Positions 1 to 7,207 are shown, numbered from the stretch's first letter. The stretch is 17,649 nt of DNA from Thermoleophilia bacterium UBA6103 (GCA_002423545.1 DIWP01000042.1:128441-146089), one strand, 5' to 3'. Made by a program: numbers and translations. Notes: generated by a model not told the origin, from the letters alone.

Positions 1-31
1 ATGTGTCCACACATCCCAGAGTCACTGTGAG
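1..31 (+). repeat. Family-1 dispersed palindromic repeat, copy 1 (5' part outside window)
   Basis: The first 31 bases match the 3' half of the ~50-bp element seen complete at 2855-2906, including the tail GAGTCACTGTGAG. Only the right arm (TGTCCACACATCCCAGAG) is present because the window starts inside the element. It lies about 195 bp before the start of the first HD-GYP gene. Confidence 0.7.
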
Positions 32-212
32 GGCATGCCGGTGCTGCCGGCGTCGGCTCGCGGTGGCCGCAACGCTGGGGCCGTCTCTGCCGGGACGGTG
101 GCGGGGTAGAGGCCGGGCGGTCCGGCATCCAGATGGCGCGGTGGCCGCGAGGGAGAGGCCGGGCGGTGCGGGTCCGGCGACGAGGGACGCATGAGACGAC
201 CGACGGACGAGC

Positions 213-222
213 GAGGAAGGAA
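213..222 (+). promoter_or_regulatory. Ribosome binding site deciding the start of the first HD-GYP gene
   Basis: The purine run GAGGAAGGAA ends four bases before the ATG at 227. The upstream in-frame ATG at 191 has no comparable site, so the shorter protein is the better call. Confidence 0.6.
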
Positions 223-226
223 GGGC

Positions 227-2713
227 ATGTCGACTGAGGGCCAGATGGAGCTGCGGAGCATCGTCGACGTGGACGCCATCCAGGTGCTCATGGACGACTT
301 CTACGGCGTGACCGGCGTCGGCATGGCGTTGCTGGAGCGCAGCGGCGACATCCTCGTCCATACCGGCTGGCAAGAGATCTGCACACGCTTTCATCGCGTC
401 CACCCCGTGACCAGCGCCCGCTGCCTCGAAAGCGACACGCAGCTCTCCCAAGGCGTCCCGCCCGGCGAGCACAAGATCTACCGCTGCCGCAACGGCATGT
501 GGGACATGGCCACGCCGGTGATGGTCGACGGCCGCCACGCCGGCAACCTGTTCCTCGGACAGTTCTTCTTCGCCGACGAGGAGCCGGACCGCGAGTGGTT
601 CCGGGCTCAGGCCCGCGATCTCGACTTCGACGAAGCCGAGTACCTGGCGGCCCTCGACCGGGTACCGCGCTGGGATCGTGCCCACGTCGATGACGTGATG
701 CGGTTCTACGCCCACTTCGCCACGCTCGTGGCCGAGATGGGCCACGCCGGTCTGGCAGCGGAGCGCGCCAACGCGGCCCTCCGGGAGTCCGTCGCCGAGC
801 GCGAGGAGCTAGCCCGGGAGCTGGAGTCGCAGCGCCGGTCCTTCGAGACCCTGGTGGAGCACTCCCCCGACCTGGTCGTGCGCTTCGACCGCGATCTGCG
901 GCACCTCTACGGCAACGAGACGGCGGCGCGGGCGACCGGCCTGACGCGCGAGCAGTGTCTGGGACGGCGGCCCAGCGAGCTGCCCCTGCCGCCCGAGAAC
1001 GCGACGTTCATGGAGCGCTCGCTGAGGCGGGCGCTCGAAAGCGGCGCCGATCTGACCGTGGAGCAGTCGCTGCCGACGGCCGTCGGCGACACCTTCTTCG
1101 AGACCAGGATCGTGCCGGAGAGAGGCGCGTCGGGTGAGGTCGAGACGCTGCTGGCCGTCACGCGCGACGTCACCGAGCGTCGCCGGGCCGAGGACGAGGC
1201 ACGCAGTGCGCGGGAGCGCCTGCAGCGATACATCGACGCCTGCCCCGAACCGATCTTCATGGCCGACCACAGCGGACGCTTCCGAGACTGCAATCCGGCC
1301 GCCGAGAGCTTCGGCGGCTACACGAGGGACGAGCTGCTCTGCATGACGCTGTTCGACGTCGTGTCGTGGCCCGCGATGAAGACGCTGGTGCGCTTCCACG
1401 AGCGGGTGCGGGAGACCGGCCGCGGCTCCATGGACGTCCAGGTGCGCAGAAAGGACGGCTCGCCGCGCTGGATCGCGCTCGACGTGGTGGCGACCGGCGA
1501 CGGGCAGCTGCTGGGGTACTGCGTCGATGTCACCGAGCGCCGGCGGCGCCAGGACGCCGAGCGCGGACGCCGCCGGCGCGCCGAGGTCCGTGAGGCGCTG
1601 CTGCACGATGTGCTGGCGGCGCGCACGGAAGACGGCATCTACGCTGCGCTCGCGACGGCCGTCTGCGGCCTGGAGCCAGGCGCGCGGACGTTCGCAAGCC
1701 GCTACGATCCCTCGAGGGACGTGCTCCGTCTGAGCGGTCACGCCGGGTTCAAGGGGAAGGTCCGGGCGGCGATCACGCTCGTGGGCAGGGATCCGCGCGT
1801 CATGGACTTCCCCTTCGCCGAGCTTCCCGAGGCGGTCCGCGAGGGCCTGGTCAGCGGGCGCCTGTTCGCCTACCAGGGGGAGCTGATGGACCTGGCCTGC
1901 AAGGTGACGACGCGCCGCACCGGGAGAGCCGTCGCCAGGCTGCTCGATGTGGGGAGCATCTATCTCGCCGGCCTCACGCTCGACGGATCGATCCTGGGCT
2001 CTCTGACGATCCTTCTTCCGGAGGGTGGACGGCTCGAGCACCCTGAGCTGGTCGAGACGACGGTGCACGAGGCCGCGCTGGCGGTGCAGCGACTGCGTGC
2101 CGAGCAGCGGGCCGTCGCGGCCGCCGACGCTCTCGGCCGGGCTCTGGAGGGCACCATCGGCGCCATGGGGACGGTCATCGAGATGCGGGACCCGTATACG
2201 GCCGGGCACGAGCGGCGCGTCACGCAGCTGGCGGCGGCCGTGGCGGAACGACTCGGCCTGGACGCCGCCGCCCTCCGCGCCCTGCGGCTGGCCGGCACCG
2301 TCCACGACCTCGGCAAGATCGCCATCCCGGCCGAGATCCTCAGCAAGCCGGGCCAGCTGACGCAGATGGAGCGCGTGCTCGTGCAGCGTCATCCCGAGAT
2401 CGGCTACGAGATACTCTCGGCCGTCGAGTTCGATCTGCCGGTCGCACAGATCGTCCTGCAGCACCACGAGCGCCTGGACGGGTCGGGCTACCCGCAGGGC
2501 CTCCGCGGCGAGCAGATCATGCCGGAGGCCCGGGTGCTGGCGGTCGCCGACGTGGTCGAGGCCATGGCTAGCCACCGGCCGTACCGCCCGGCGCTGGGCA
2601 TCGACGCGGCGCTGGCCGAGATAGAGGCCGGTCGCGGCACGCTGTACGACGCCGACGTGGTCGACGCGTGCCTGGCCGTGGTCCGCGACGAGGGCTTCGA
2701 GCTGCCCGACTGA
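227..2713 (+). CDS. PocR-PAS-PAS-GAF-HD-GYP cyclic-di-GMP phosphodiesterase
   Basis: This is a predicted sensory phosphodiesterase of 828 aa that would hydrolyse cyclic-di-GMP. The ATG at 227 is preferred over the in-frame ATG at 191 because GAGGAAGGAA (213-222) sits directly before it. An N-terminal PocR-type ligand-binding domain covers roughly residues 8-180, with Cys residues and the segment MATPVMVDG..LGQFFF. Two PAS domains follow (about 206-325 and 333-445), each ending in a DVTERRR linker, then a GAF-like region (about 465-625). The HD-GYP domain is C-terminal: VHDLGK near 692 and HHERLDGSGYP near 754, so metal ligands and the GYP signature are intact. No TM segment is visible, so a cytoplasmic sensor is likely. 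The GAF and HD-GYP parts are clearly paralogous to the gene at 4367. The ligand is unknown; PocR domains are thought to bind small organic molecules. Confidence 0.93.
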   Translation: MSTEGQMELRSIVDVDAIQVLMDDFYGVTGVGMALLERSGDILVHTGWQEICTRFHRVHPVTSARCLESDTQLSQGVPPGEHKIYRCRNGMWDMATPVMVDGRHAGNLFLGQFFFADEEPDREWFRAQARDLDFDEAEYLAALDRVPRWDRAHVDDVMRFYAHFATLVAEMGHAGLAAERANAALRESVAEREELARELESQRRSFETLVEHSPDLVVRFDRDLRHLYGNETAARATGLTREQCLGRRPSELPLPPENATFMERSLRRALESGADLTVEQSLPTAVGDTFFETRIVPERGASGEVETLLAVTRDVTERRRAEDEARSARERLQRYIDACPEPIFMADHSGRFRDCNPAAESFGGYTRDELLCMTLFDVVSWPAMKTLVRFHERVRETGRGSMDVQVRRKDGSPRWIALDVVATGDGQLLGYCVDVTERRRRQDAERGRRRRAEVREALLHDVLAARTEDGIYAALATAVCGLEPGARTFASRYDPSRDVLRLSGHAGFKGKVRAAITLVGRDPRVMDFPFAELPEAVREGLVSGRLFAYQGELMDLACKVTTRRTGRAVARLLDVGSIYLAGLTLDGSILGSLTILLPEGGRLEHPELVETTVHEAALAVQRLRAEQRAVAAADALGRALEGTIGAMGTVIEMRDPYTAGHERRVTQLAAAVAERLGLDAAALRALRLAGTVHDLGKIAIPAEILSKPGQLTQMERVLVQRHPEIGYEILSAVEFDLPVAQIVLQHHERLDGSGYPQGLRGEQIMPEARVLAVADVVEAMASHRPYRPALGIDAALAEIEAGRGTLYDADVVDACLAVVRDEGFELPD

Positions 2714-2854
2714 CCGGCGCCGCACCGCCACGCCCGTCCCACGCGCCGCGCCCCGTCCGGCCGGCGTTTCGCCTACCGCGTCGGCCCGTCGGTCACGCAC
2801 CGCGCTCCGGGAGCCACCGGTCACCATGTCCACCGTGGAGCGACTCCGGGAATC

Positions 2855-2906
2855 GTGTACACCTTGGGGCATCGGGTATGTCCACGGATCCCTGAGTCAC
2901 TGTGAG
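2855..2906 (+). repeat. Family-1 dispersed palindromic repeat, copy 2
   Basis: The left arm GTGTACACC and right arm TATGTCCAC flank a G-rich loop (TTGGGGCATCGGG). The tail ATCCCTGAGTCACTGTGAG matches copy 1 at the window start almost base for base. It lies about 140 bp after the stop of the first HD-GYP gene. Confidence 0.75.
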
Positions 2907-2978
2907 CGCACACGGATGCCGCCGGCGACGGCCTGCTGCCGAGGATGAGGTGTCGGCCAATCGCCGGCCGGTGGGCCG

Positions 2979-3050
2979 GTCATGGTGACGGCGCCGCGCC
3001 GGCCTGCTGCGGACCAGTCATGGTGACGGCGCCGTGCCGGCCCGCTGCGG
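2979..3050 (+). repeat. Two tandem 34-bp units (period 38 bp)
   Basis: Units 2979-3012 and 3017-3050 both begin GTCATGGTGACGGCGCCG and end CTGCGG, differing at about two positions. The core GGTGACGGCGCC resembles the family-2 core GGTGACGATGCC, so the two may be related. It sits just past the end of the GerW-like gene. Confidence 0.7.
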
Positions 3051-3068
3051 GCCGGCGGGCCGCTCGGG

Positions 3069-3575
3069 TCAGCGCTTGGCGCCCCAGAGGGTGCGCACGA
3101 CGTTGAAGAAGGCGATCGCGACGGCGCTCCAGGCGGCGATCGCCGCCAGTCCCACCTTGGTGCGGTCGAGGATCGGCGTCACCTCCACGCCGTCGGGGCC
3201 GATGGTGATGACGGCCACCGGACGGCCGGACCCACCACCGCCGCCGCCGGCGCCATGCCCGAACCCGGCGCCGCGCCGCTCGTGCCCGGCTTCGGTGGCT
3301 TCAGCGTCATCGGCGGGCTTCCGGGCGCTTCCGCCGGCCGCGGCACCGCCGTCGGTGCCGCCGCCCCAGCCGAAGCCGCCGCCGAGACCGATCTCGCGAG
3401 CGGTGATCACGACCCGGTCGCCGGCGGTGATCGGGTCGCCGAAGACACCGTCGGGTCCGGTGGCGGCGCCCCAGAGCGTGTCCATGAGGCCCACGACCTT
3501 GTCGCCGTCGGCGCCGAGGCCCATCGGAGGTGCGGTCGCGGACGTGTCGGTCGCGGGGTCCTTGTTCTCGGCCAT
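3069..3575 (-). CDS. GerW/YtfJ-family (sporulation protein YtfJ-like) membrane-anchored protein
   Basis: A 168-aa protein whose organisation fits the GerW/YtfJ family: a conserved N-terminal region with VFGDPITAGDRVVITAREIGLG near residues 44-65, then a Gly-rich region (GGGFGWGGG, later GAGGGGGGSG), then PVAVITIGPDGVEVTPIL. A hydrophobic helix near the C-terminus (about 143-160, GLAAIAAWSAVAIAFF) suggests a membrane anchor. The start ATG at 3575 has a perfect AGGAGG (3583-3588 on + coordinates). In Bacillus GerW is needed for a germination response, but relatives are common in non-sporulating actinobacteria, where the role is unknown. It is the second gene of an operon, 18 bp after the membrane protein upstream. 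The family call is by pattern; function in this organism is not shown. Confidence 0.8.
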   Translation of the reverse strand: MAENKDPATDTSATAPPMGLGADGDKVVGLMDTLWGAATGPDGVFGDPITAGDRVVITAREIGLGGGFGWGGGTDGGAAAGGSARKPADDAEATEAGHERRGAGFGHGAGGGGGGSGRPVAVITIGPDGVEVTPILDRTKVGLAAIAAWSAVAIAFFNVVRTLWGAKR

Positions 3576-3582
3576 GTCAGTG

Positions 3583-3588
3583 CCTCCT
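3583..3588 (-). promoter_or_regulatory. Consensus ribosome binding site (AGGAGG) of the GerW-like gene
   Basis: CCTCCT on the + strand reads AGGAGG on the coding strand, seven bases before the ATG at 3575. It fixes the start. Confidence 0.8.
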
Positions 3589-3593
3589 GGTGT

Positions 3594-4049
3594 TCAAACG
3601 ATACGGTCGGCGGATCGGCGTGGCATGCTCATCCGCGCGGCGGCCCCGCGTCGCATGCTCAGCCGTGCGGCGGCCCCGCGTCGCATGCTCAGCCGTGCGG
3701 CGGCGGATCGGCGTCGTGCGCTCCGCCGTCTGATGAACGCCGCCCCGACGTGCGCCAGTACAGCGGCGGCTGCCAGCAGCGCCACCCAGCGCCTCGTCGG
3801 GTCGGGGATGGGGATGCGCTCGCGCGGCTCGGCGTCTGCGCTGCGATCGGGGCCGGCCGGGGACTCGCTTGCCGGCCGCTCCACAAGGACGGCCGTCGGG
3901 CGTCGGTGCTCGATCGCCCAGCGCCTGCCGCGCACTCCGCTGTGGCGGTACTCGGGCGTGATGACGGCGCCGGCCAGCGGCGGGGCGACGGCGGCTACCA
4001 GCTCCTGTGGCACGGTCGCGGCGCGGGTGCGATGTGAACCTATGGTCAC
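3594..4049 (-). CDS. Hypothetical one-TM protein with a repetitive basic C-terminal tail
   Basis: A 151-aa ORF starting at GTG 4049, with GGGAGG three to four bases upstream. It has a soluble N-terminal ~85 residues, one predicted TM helix (about 88-106, WVALLAAAAVLAHVGAAF), then a ~45-residue Arg-rich tail built of a 10-residue repeat (RRGAAARLSM-like) in about three copies, which corresponds to the 30-bp DNA repeat at 3622-3714. By the positive-inside rule the tail should be cytoplasmic. It precedes the GerW-like gene by 18 bp in the same direction, so the two are probably co-transcribed. I do not recognise the family. Because the tail is a DNA minisatellite, its length may vary between strains. 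Confidence 0.6.
   Translation of the reverse strand: MTIGSHRTRAATVPQELVAAVAPPLAGAVITPEYRHSGVRGRRWAIEHRRPTAVLVERPASESPAGPDRSADAEPRERIPIPDPTRRWVALLAAAAVLAHVGAAFIRRRSARRRSAAARLSMRRGAAARLSMRRGAAARMSMPRRSADRIV
3622..3714 (-). repeat. Three tandem 30-bp units inside the one-TM protein gene
   Basis: Units start at 3622, 3652 and 3682 and share the core GCATGCTCAGCCGTGCGGCG. The last unit is 3 bp longer and diverges at its end. Unit lengths are multiples of three, so the frame is kept and each unit adds ten residues. The bases CGGCGGATCGGCGT occur at both ends of the array (3608-3621 and 3701-3714). Confidence 0.85.
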
Positions 4050-4073
4050 GAGCCTCCCTGAGCCGGTCTAAGG

Positions 4074-4136
4074 GTCGGTCTCCCAGTGTAGACCCTTCGC
4101 GGGCCGGTCTGGGCCTCGGTCTCCCAGTCTGTACCC
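4074..4136 (+). repeat. Direct-repeat pair, ~22 bp, period 41 bp
   Basis: TCGGTCTCCCAGTGTAGACCC (from 4075) and TCGGTCTCCCAGTCTGTACCC (from 4116) are near copies. They lie next to the start of the - strand one-TM gene, where an operator could be. Role is inferred from position only. Confidence 0.65.
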
Positions 4137-4285
4137 ACGGCACGCCGCTCCGAGACACGTTCGGCTCGGCGCCGCACCGGCAGCACGAGCGCACGACCCG
4201 TCGCTCGACGGCGCGCACGGCTTCGCGCTCAACTCCACGGCCCGTCGTGTCGATATCGCCTTCAGGCGAGCGGATCGGGAGGCGG

Positions 4286-4353
4286 CAGGGTGCGCCACGG
4301 CGCACTCTGCATGGGGAGCCAGGGTACGCCACGGCGCACCCTGCATGGGGAGC
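4286..4353 (+). repeat. Tandem pair of 34-bp palindromic units before the second HD-GYP gene
   Basis: Units 4286-4319 and 4320-4353 abut exactly and differ at only two positions. Each contains an inverted repeat of the form GGGTGCGCC-AC-GGCGCACCC followed by CTGCATGGGGAGC. The second unit ends 13 bp before the GTG start at 4367 and directly precedes the ribosome binding site, so a bound regulator or an RNA hairpin here would affect translation or transcription of the phosphodiesterase. Confidence 0.85.
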
Positions 4354-4366
4354 ACGAGAGGAGCGC

Positions 4367-5671
4367 GTGGAACGTTCAACGTCGGGCGCGCGGCGGGTAG
4401 GCGCGGCCTCGGGGACGTTGCGTGACCGCCTGGCGGCCGCGCAGACGGAGATCGGTCACCTGAGGGCAGAGGTCGGCGGGCTGCGAGACGCCACGCCGGC
4501 CCACAGCACGCAGATGGCGGCGCTGCTGGACGTGGTCGCCGAACTGGCGCCGGCGACGGCCGCGGCCGACGTGTGCCACATCGCCGGCGCCGCCGTCAAA
4601 GGACTCGTACCTGAGGCAACGGTCGTCACCAGCTACCTCGACGTCGCAGCCGGACGGTTCTGTCTGGCGGACGTGCTCGGCGCCGAACGCTACCTGACGG
4701 TCGTCGAGCGCCTGATCGGCCGCGACCCGCTCTCGCTGGGGTGCACGGCGCTCGAGGCGCCGGCGCATCTTGTCGCCCTGTACACCGACGGTCGTCTGCA
4801 TGCCATACCGGGCGGCCTCGGTGAGCTGGCCCGGGGCCTGCTGCCCGGGCCGGCCGCCCGCGGCATCGAGAAGGTCCTCGGCGTGGGCCCTGTGCACGTG
4901 GTGGGGCTGGCGTGGGAGGGTCGATACTACGGCGGCATCACGCTGCTGCTGCCGCCGGACGCCGACCTGCTCGACCGCATCGACACCATCGAGGCGATCG
5001 CTCGTCAGGCTTCGATCGCCCTGCAGCGGTCGTTCAGCATGCAGGCTCATCTCGAGTCGGAGGCCAGACTGCAGGCGAGCGCCGACCGGCTGCGCGCCGC
5101 CCTGGAGGCGACCGTGGCCGCCATGGGCGCCGTGATGCTCACACGAGACCCGTACACCGACGCTCATCAGAGGCGCATGACCGCCTTGAGCGTGGCGACG
5201 GCACGGAAGATGGGACTCTCCGGGCACGACGTCGACGCCGTGAGGCTGGCGGGCGGCATCCATGACATCGGCAAGGTGGGCATCCCGGCGGAGATCCTCA
5301 GTCGGCCGGGACCGCTCAGCGACGCCGAATACGAGCTGGTGAAGGAGCACCCGCAGGTGGGGCACGATATCCTGAGCAGCATCGACTTCGACTGGCCGCT
5401 CGCCGACATCGTGCTGCAGCATCATGAGCGGCTCGACGGGTCCGGATACCCGAAGGGGCTCAGAAGCGACGAGGTCCTGCCCGCCGCCCAGGTGCTGGCG
5501 GTGGCCGACGTGGTGGAGGCGATGACGAGCCATCGCCCGTACCGTCCGGCGCTGGGTATGGAGGCGGCTCTGGCGGAGGTCCAGAGCGGCCGCGGTGTGC
5601 GCTACGCCCCCGCGGCCGTCGATGCGTGCGTGTCGGCGGTCCGCGACGACGGCTTCACGCTGCCGGACTGA
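4367..5671 (+). CDS. GAF-HD-GYP cyclic-di-GMP phosphodiesterase
   Basis: A 434-aa protein starting at GTG 4367 with GAGAGGAG (4355-4362) upstream. An ORF can be read further 5' (to 4007), but that part crosses tandem repeats and has no domain character, so I exclude it. Residues about 20-45 look like a short coiled coil (LRDRLAAAQTEIGHLRAEV), about 50-220 a GAF-like sensor and about 240-430 the HD-GYP domain, with IHDIGK near 299 and HHERLDGSGYP near 360, so catalytic motifs are intact. It is paralogous to the C-terminal half of the 227-2713 protein and lacks its PocR and PAS domains. It presumably hydrolyses cyclic-di-GMP in the cytoplasm under a different input signal. A GC-rich hairpin follows its stop. 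Confidence 0.92.
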   Translation: MERSTSGARRVGAASGTLRDRLAAAQTEIGHLRAEVGGLRDATPAHSTQMAALLDVVAELAPATAAADVCHIAGAAVKGLVPEATVVTSYLDVAAGRFCLADVLGAERYLTVVERLIGRDPLSLGCTALEAPAHLVALYTDGRLHAIPGGLGELARGLLPGPAARGIEKVLGVGPVHVVGLAWEGRYYGGITLLLPPDADLLDRIDTIEAIARQASIALQRSFSMQAHLESEARLQASADRLRAALEATVAAMGAVMLTRDPYTDAHQRRMTALSVATARKMGLSGHDVDAVRLAGGIHDIGKVGIPAEILSRPGPLSDAEYELVKEHPQVGHDILSSIDFDWPLADIVLQHHERLDGSGYPKGLRSDEVLPAAQVLAVADVVEAMTSHRPYRPALGMEAALAEVQSGRGVRYAPAAVDACVSAVRDDGFTLPD

Positions 5672-5686
5672 CAGGCGGCCCGCCGC

Positions 5687-5712
5687 GCGGGGCCGTGCGC
5701 TCCCGGCCCCGC
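5687..5712 (+). terminator. GC-rich hairpin after the second HD-GYP gene
   Basis: GCGGGGCCG (5687-5695) pairs perfectly with CGGCCCCGC (5704-5712) around an 8-base loop. It begins 15 bp after the stop codon. No T-tract follows, so it is a candidate factor-assisted terminator or transcript-end protector, not a classical intrinsic terminator. Confidence 0.5.
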
Positions 5713-5745
5713 AGCGCCGGCAGTGATGGCGGCGGCGACGAAAGG

Positions 5746-6030
5746 ATGGCGACAGACGTGGATCCCCGCATCGACAGTCACGACGAGCTGGTGAGGCTGC
5801 GCACCCGGGTCGAGCGCCTGGAGGCGCAGATGGCGTTCCTCATGCGGGATCTCGGCGTCGCGTATCCCGATCGGCCCGACTGGACGCCGTCACGCGAGAC
5901 CGTCGATCTGGTCATCAAGGGCGACACGAAGGCGGCGATCCGGCAGGTGCGGGAGGAGACCGGCGCGAGCCTCAAGGATGCGAAGGAACTGGTCGAGTCG
6001 CTGCAGCAGAGTCAGAAGCAGCGCCGGTGA
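5746..6030 (+). CDS. Small ribosomal protein L7/L12 C-terminal-like protein
   Basis: A 94-aa protein. The N-terminal third is a short coiled coil (LVRLRTRVERLEAQMAFLM), and the C-terminal part, VDLVIKGDTKAAIRQVREETGASLKDAKELVESL, matches the bL12 C-terminal fold with its Lys-rich helix and GxSLKDAKELVE signature. It is not the ribosomal stalk protein itself, which is about 120-130 aa with a different N-terminus and neighbours. Such stand-alone homologues are common in actinobacteria and uncharacterised. The start at ATG 5746 directly follows GAAAGG; GTG 5758 is an alternative. It lies 74 bp after the phosphodiesterase, beyond a hairpin, and its 3' end overlaps the convergent GNAT gene by about 59 bp. 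Confidence 0.8.
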   Translation: MATDVDPRIDSHDELVRLRTRVERLEAQMAFLMRDLGVAYPDRPDWTPSRETVDLVIKGDTKAAIRQVREETGASLKDAKELVESLQQSQKQRR

Positions 6031-6700
6031 CGCCGTCTGCCGCAGCGACGGCCTCGGCGACGGCCGAGATCGGAAGGAACATCGGCACGGGCGCCGGGCG
6101 GGCGCCTGAGTGCCCGCTGATGAGTTGCAGCTCGGAGAATCCGAGCGCCGCGTAGAAGCCGACGCTGCCTGGGAGCGCGTCGACCACGACCCCCACGCAG
6201 CCGGCCGTCGAGCTGAGCTGCAACGCGATGGCCAGCGCGTACGCGACCAGACGGCTGCCCAGTCCGCCACCTTGCCAGGCCTGGTCGACCGCCAGCCGTG
6301 CCAGACGAAGAGCCGGCAGGGGGTAGCGAGGCAACCGGACGGCCTGCGTGGTCGGACCCTTGGCCCCGCCCAGACCCTTGGCCTCGCCCGGACCCTTGCT
6401 CCCGCCCGGACGCTCGCTACCGCTCGGAGTCCTGGCCTCGGCCGGACCCATAGCCCCGGCCTGACTCCCGGCCCCGCCTGGATTTTCGGTCACGGCCGGC
6501 AGCTCGGCCCTGTCGAGCTGAGCCAGCGCCACCGTGACGTAGCCGGCCACCGTCTCGCCGTCGACGGCCACGTAGGTGGTACCGACGAACAGGCGATCCT
6601 GGTTGCGCGCGGCGTACCGCGTCAGAAAGAGATCGAGGTCGGCGTCTCCACAGCGGAACGCGGCCACCTCATGACCGGCGTGCAGGCGCTCATATCGCAC
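5972..6700 (-). CDS. GNAT-family acetyltransferase toxin (AtaT/TacT-like) with low-complexity insert
   Basis: A 242-aa type II toxin candidate. Family members acetylate the amino group of aminoacyl-tRNAs and block translation. Visible motifs are FRCGDADLDLFL near 15-26, GTTYVAVDG..AGYVTVAL near 40-59, LARLAVD (133-139), the acetyl-CoA loop QGGGLGSRL (143-151) and GFYAALGF (181-188) with the usual catalytic-region Tyr. Residues about 71-120 are a Gly/Pro/Ala/Lys-rich insert between two conserved strands, absent from typical ~160-175 aa relatives. The C-terminal ~30 residues are Ala-rich and run into the convergent L7/L12-like gene. The GTG start at 6700 comes three bases after the antitoxin stop, with AAGGGA upstream, so it is translationally coupled. 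Whether the insert leaves the enzyme active is unknown. Confidence 0.85.
   Translation of the reverse strand: MRYERLHAGHEVAAFRCGDADLDLFLTRYAARNQDRLFVGTTYVAVDGETVAGYVTVALAQLDRAELPAVTENPGGAGSQAGAMGPAEARTPSGSERPGGSKGPGEAKGLGGAKGPTTQAVRLPRYPLPALRLARLAVDQAWQGGGLGSRLVAYALAIALQLSSTAGCVGVVVDALPGSVGFYAALGFSELQLISGHSGARPAPVPMFLPISAVAEAVAAADGVTGAASDSAAATRPVPSHP
6341..6490 (-). repeat. Degenerate minisatellite inside the GNAT toxin gene
   Basis: About 10 imperfect short units of the kind GGACCCTTGGCCCCGCC-, with CCCGGACCCTTGC-type variants on the + strand, encode the Gly/Pro/Ala/Lys-rich insert. The length is a multiple of three and the flanking protein motifs remain in one frame. Confidence 0.7.
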
Positions 6701-6703
6701 GCG

Positions 6704-6991
6704 TCATCCCTTGTCTGTAGGGGGCAGTGAGCGCATGACGCGCACAAGTGCGGGCGTCGGCGGGACGGGGGAGGAGAGCTGCGCCTCGACGCGGTCGGCA
6801 GTCTCCCCGCTGAGTACCAGATGCGGCGGCACGATCACGTTCTCCGGCAACTCGACGCGGGCACGGAGATAGAGCCACAGCGCATCGTCGATGATGCGGT
6901 TCTTCTTGACGCCGGTGGCTTCGGAGTATTCGTCCAGCAGTGTCTTGACCGAGGTCGAGATCTGGGCCGAGATCTGAGTCGTGTCGGGCAT
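6704..6991 (-). CDS. RHH-like antitoxin of the GNAT module
   Basis: A 95-aa protein starting at ATG 6991, with AGGA a few bases upstream; the longer reading from 7051 crosses the promoter and is rejected. The N-terminus TQISAQISTSVKTLLDEYSEATG followed by VKKNRIIDDALWLYL has the strand-helix-helix pattern of a ribbon-helix-helix DNA-binding antitoxin. The C-terminal half is the presumed toxin-binding tail (LSGETADRVEAQL). It directly precedes the GNAT toxin, stop to start three bases, the standard order for such modules. It is expected to neutralise the toxin and repress its own promoter; the extended -10 box at 7025-7033 is the likely target region. Confidence 0.8.
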   Translation of the reverse strand: MPDTTQISAQISTSVKTLLDEYSEATGVKKNRIIDDALWLYLRARVELPENVIVPPHLVLSGETADRVEAQLSSPVPPTPALVRVMRSLPPTDKG

Positions 6992-7024
6992 GGCGTCCTG
7001 CCTCGCGAGGGGAATTCCTCGCAC

Positions 7025-7033
7025 ATCATAGCA
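7025..7033 (-). promoter_or_regulatory. Extended -10 promoter of the RHH-GNAT operon
   Basis: On the - strand the sequence reads TGCTATGAT, an extended -10 (TGN plus TATGAT), about 34 bp before the ATG at 6991. The -35 region (AGTGAA) is weak. The neighbourhood is locally AT-rich compared with the surroundings. Confidence 0.5.
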
Positions 7034-7207
7034 GGGAAGACTTGCTTTCACTATGTTCTCCTATGCTCTGTCCGTGTCGACAGCGTCAACCGAGGTGAAC
7101 ACCGCTGTCGCCTGCGTCGGCCGGCATGCGTGAGGTGTAGACGTACGAGGCATGTCTCCAGTGTGCTGGCGAACGCGACACGAGTCGAGGGTGACGAAGC
7201 CGGTGCA

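Larger units (their letters stand above)
2714..3068. other. Gene-free spacer between convergent genes, repeat-bearing
   Basis: This 355-bp stretch separates the + strand HD-GYP gene from the - strand GerW-like gene, so both end here. It holds family-1 copy 2 (2855-2906) and a two-unit tandem repeat (2979-3050). No ORF with plausible coding character and no U-tract terminator was found. Confidence 0.6.
4050..4366. other. Divergent intergenic region with two direct-repeat pairs
   Basis: This 317-bp spacer separates two genes read away from each other (4049 on -, 4367 on +), so promoters for both should lie here. It contains the repeat pair 4074-4095/4115-4136 and the tandem 34-bp pair 4286-4353. 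No clear sigma-70 box was recognised. Confidence 0.55.

Noticed and set aside
809..2872. 687-aa ORF on the - strand
   Set aside because: It is antisense to the HD-GYP gene whose protein has clear domains; long antisense ORFs are usual in high-GC DNA, and this one has no domain character.
3577..4332. 251-aa ORF on the - strand overlapping the one-TM gene
   Set aside because: Different frame of the same repeats, no ribosome binding site, no TM segment; the 4049 start with GGGAGG is better.
4007..4366. N-terminal extension of the second HD-GYP protein
   Set aside because: It crosses tandem palindromic units and a divergent promoter region and lacks domain content; GTG 4367 has a proper ribosome binding site.
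5746..6030. Ribosomal stalk protein bL12 (rplL)
   Set aside because: Only the C-terminal fold matches; the N-terminal dimerisation domain and ribosomal neighbours are missing.
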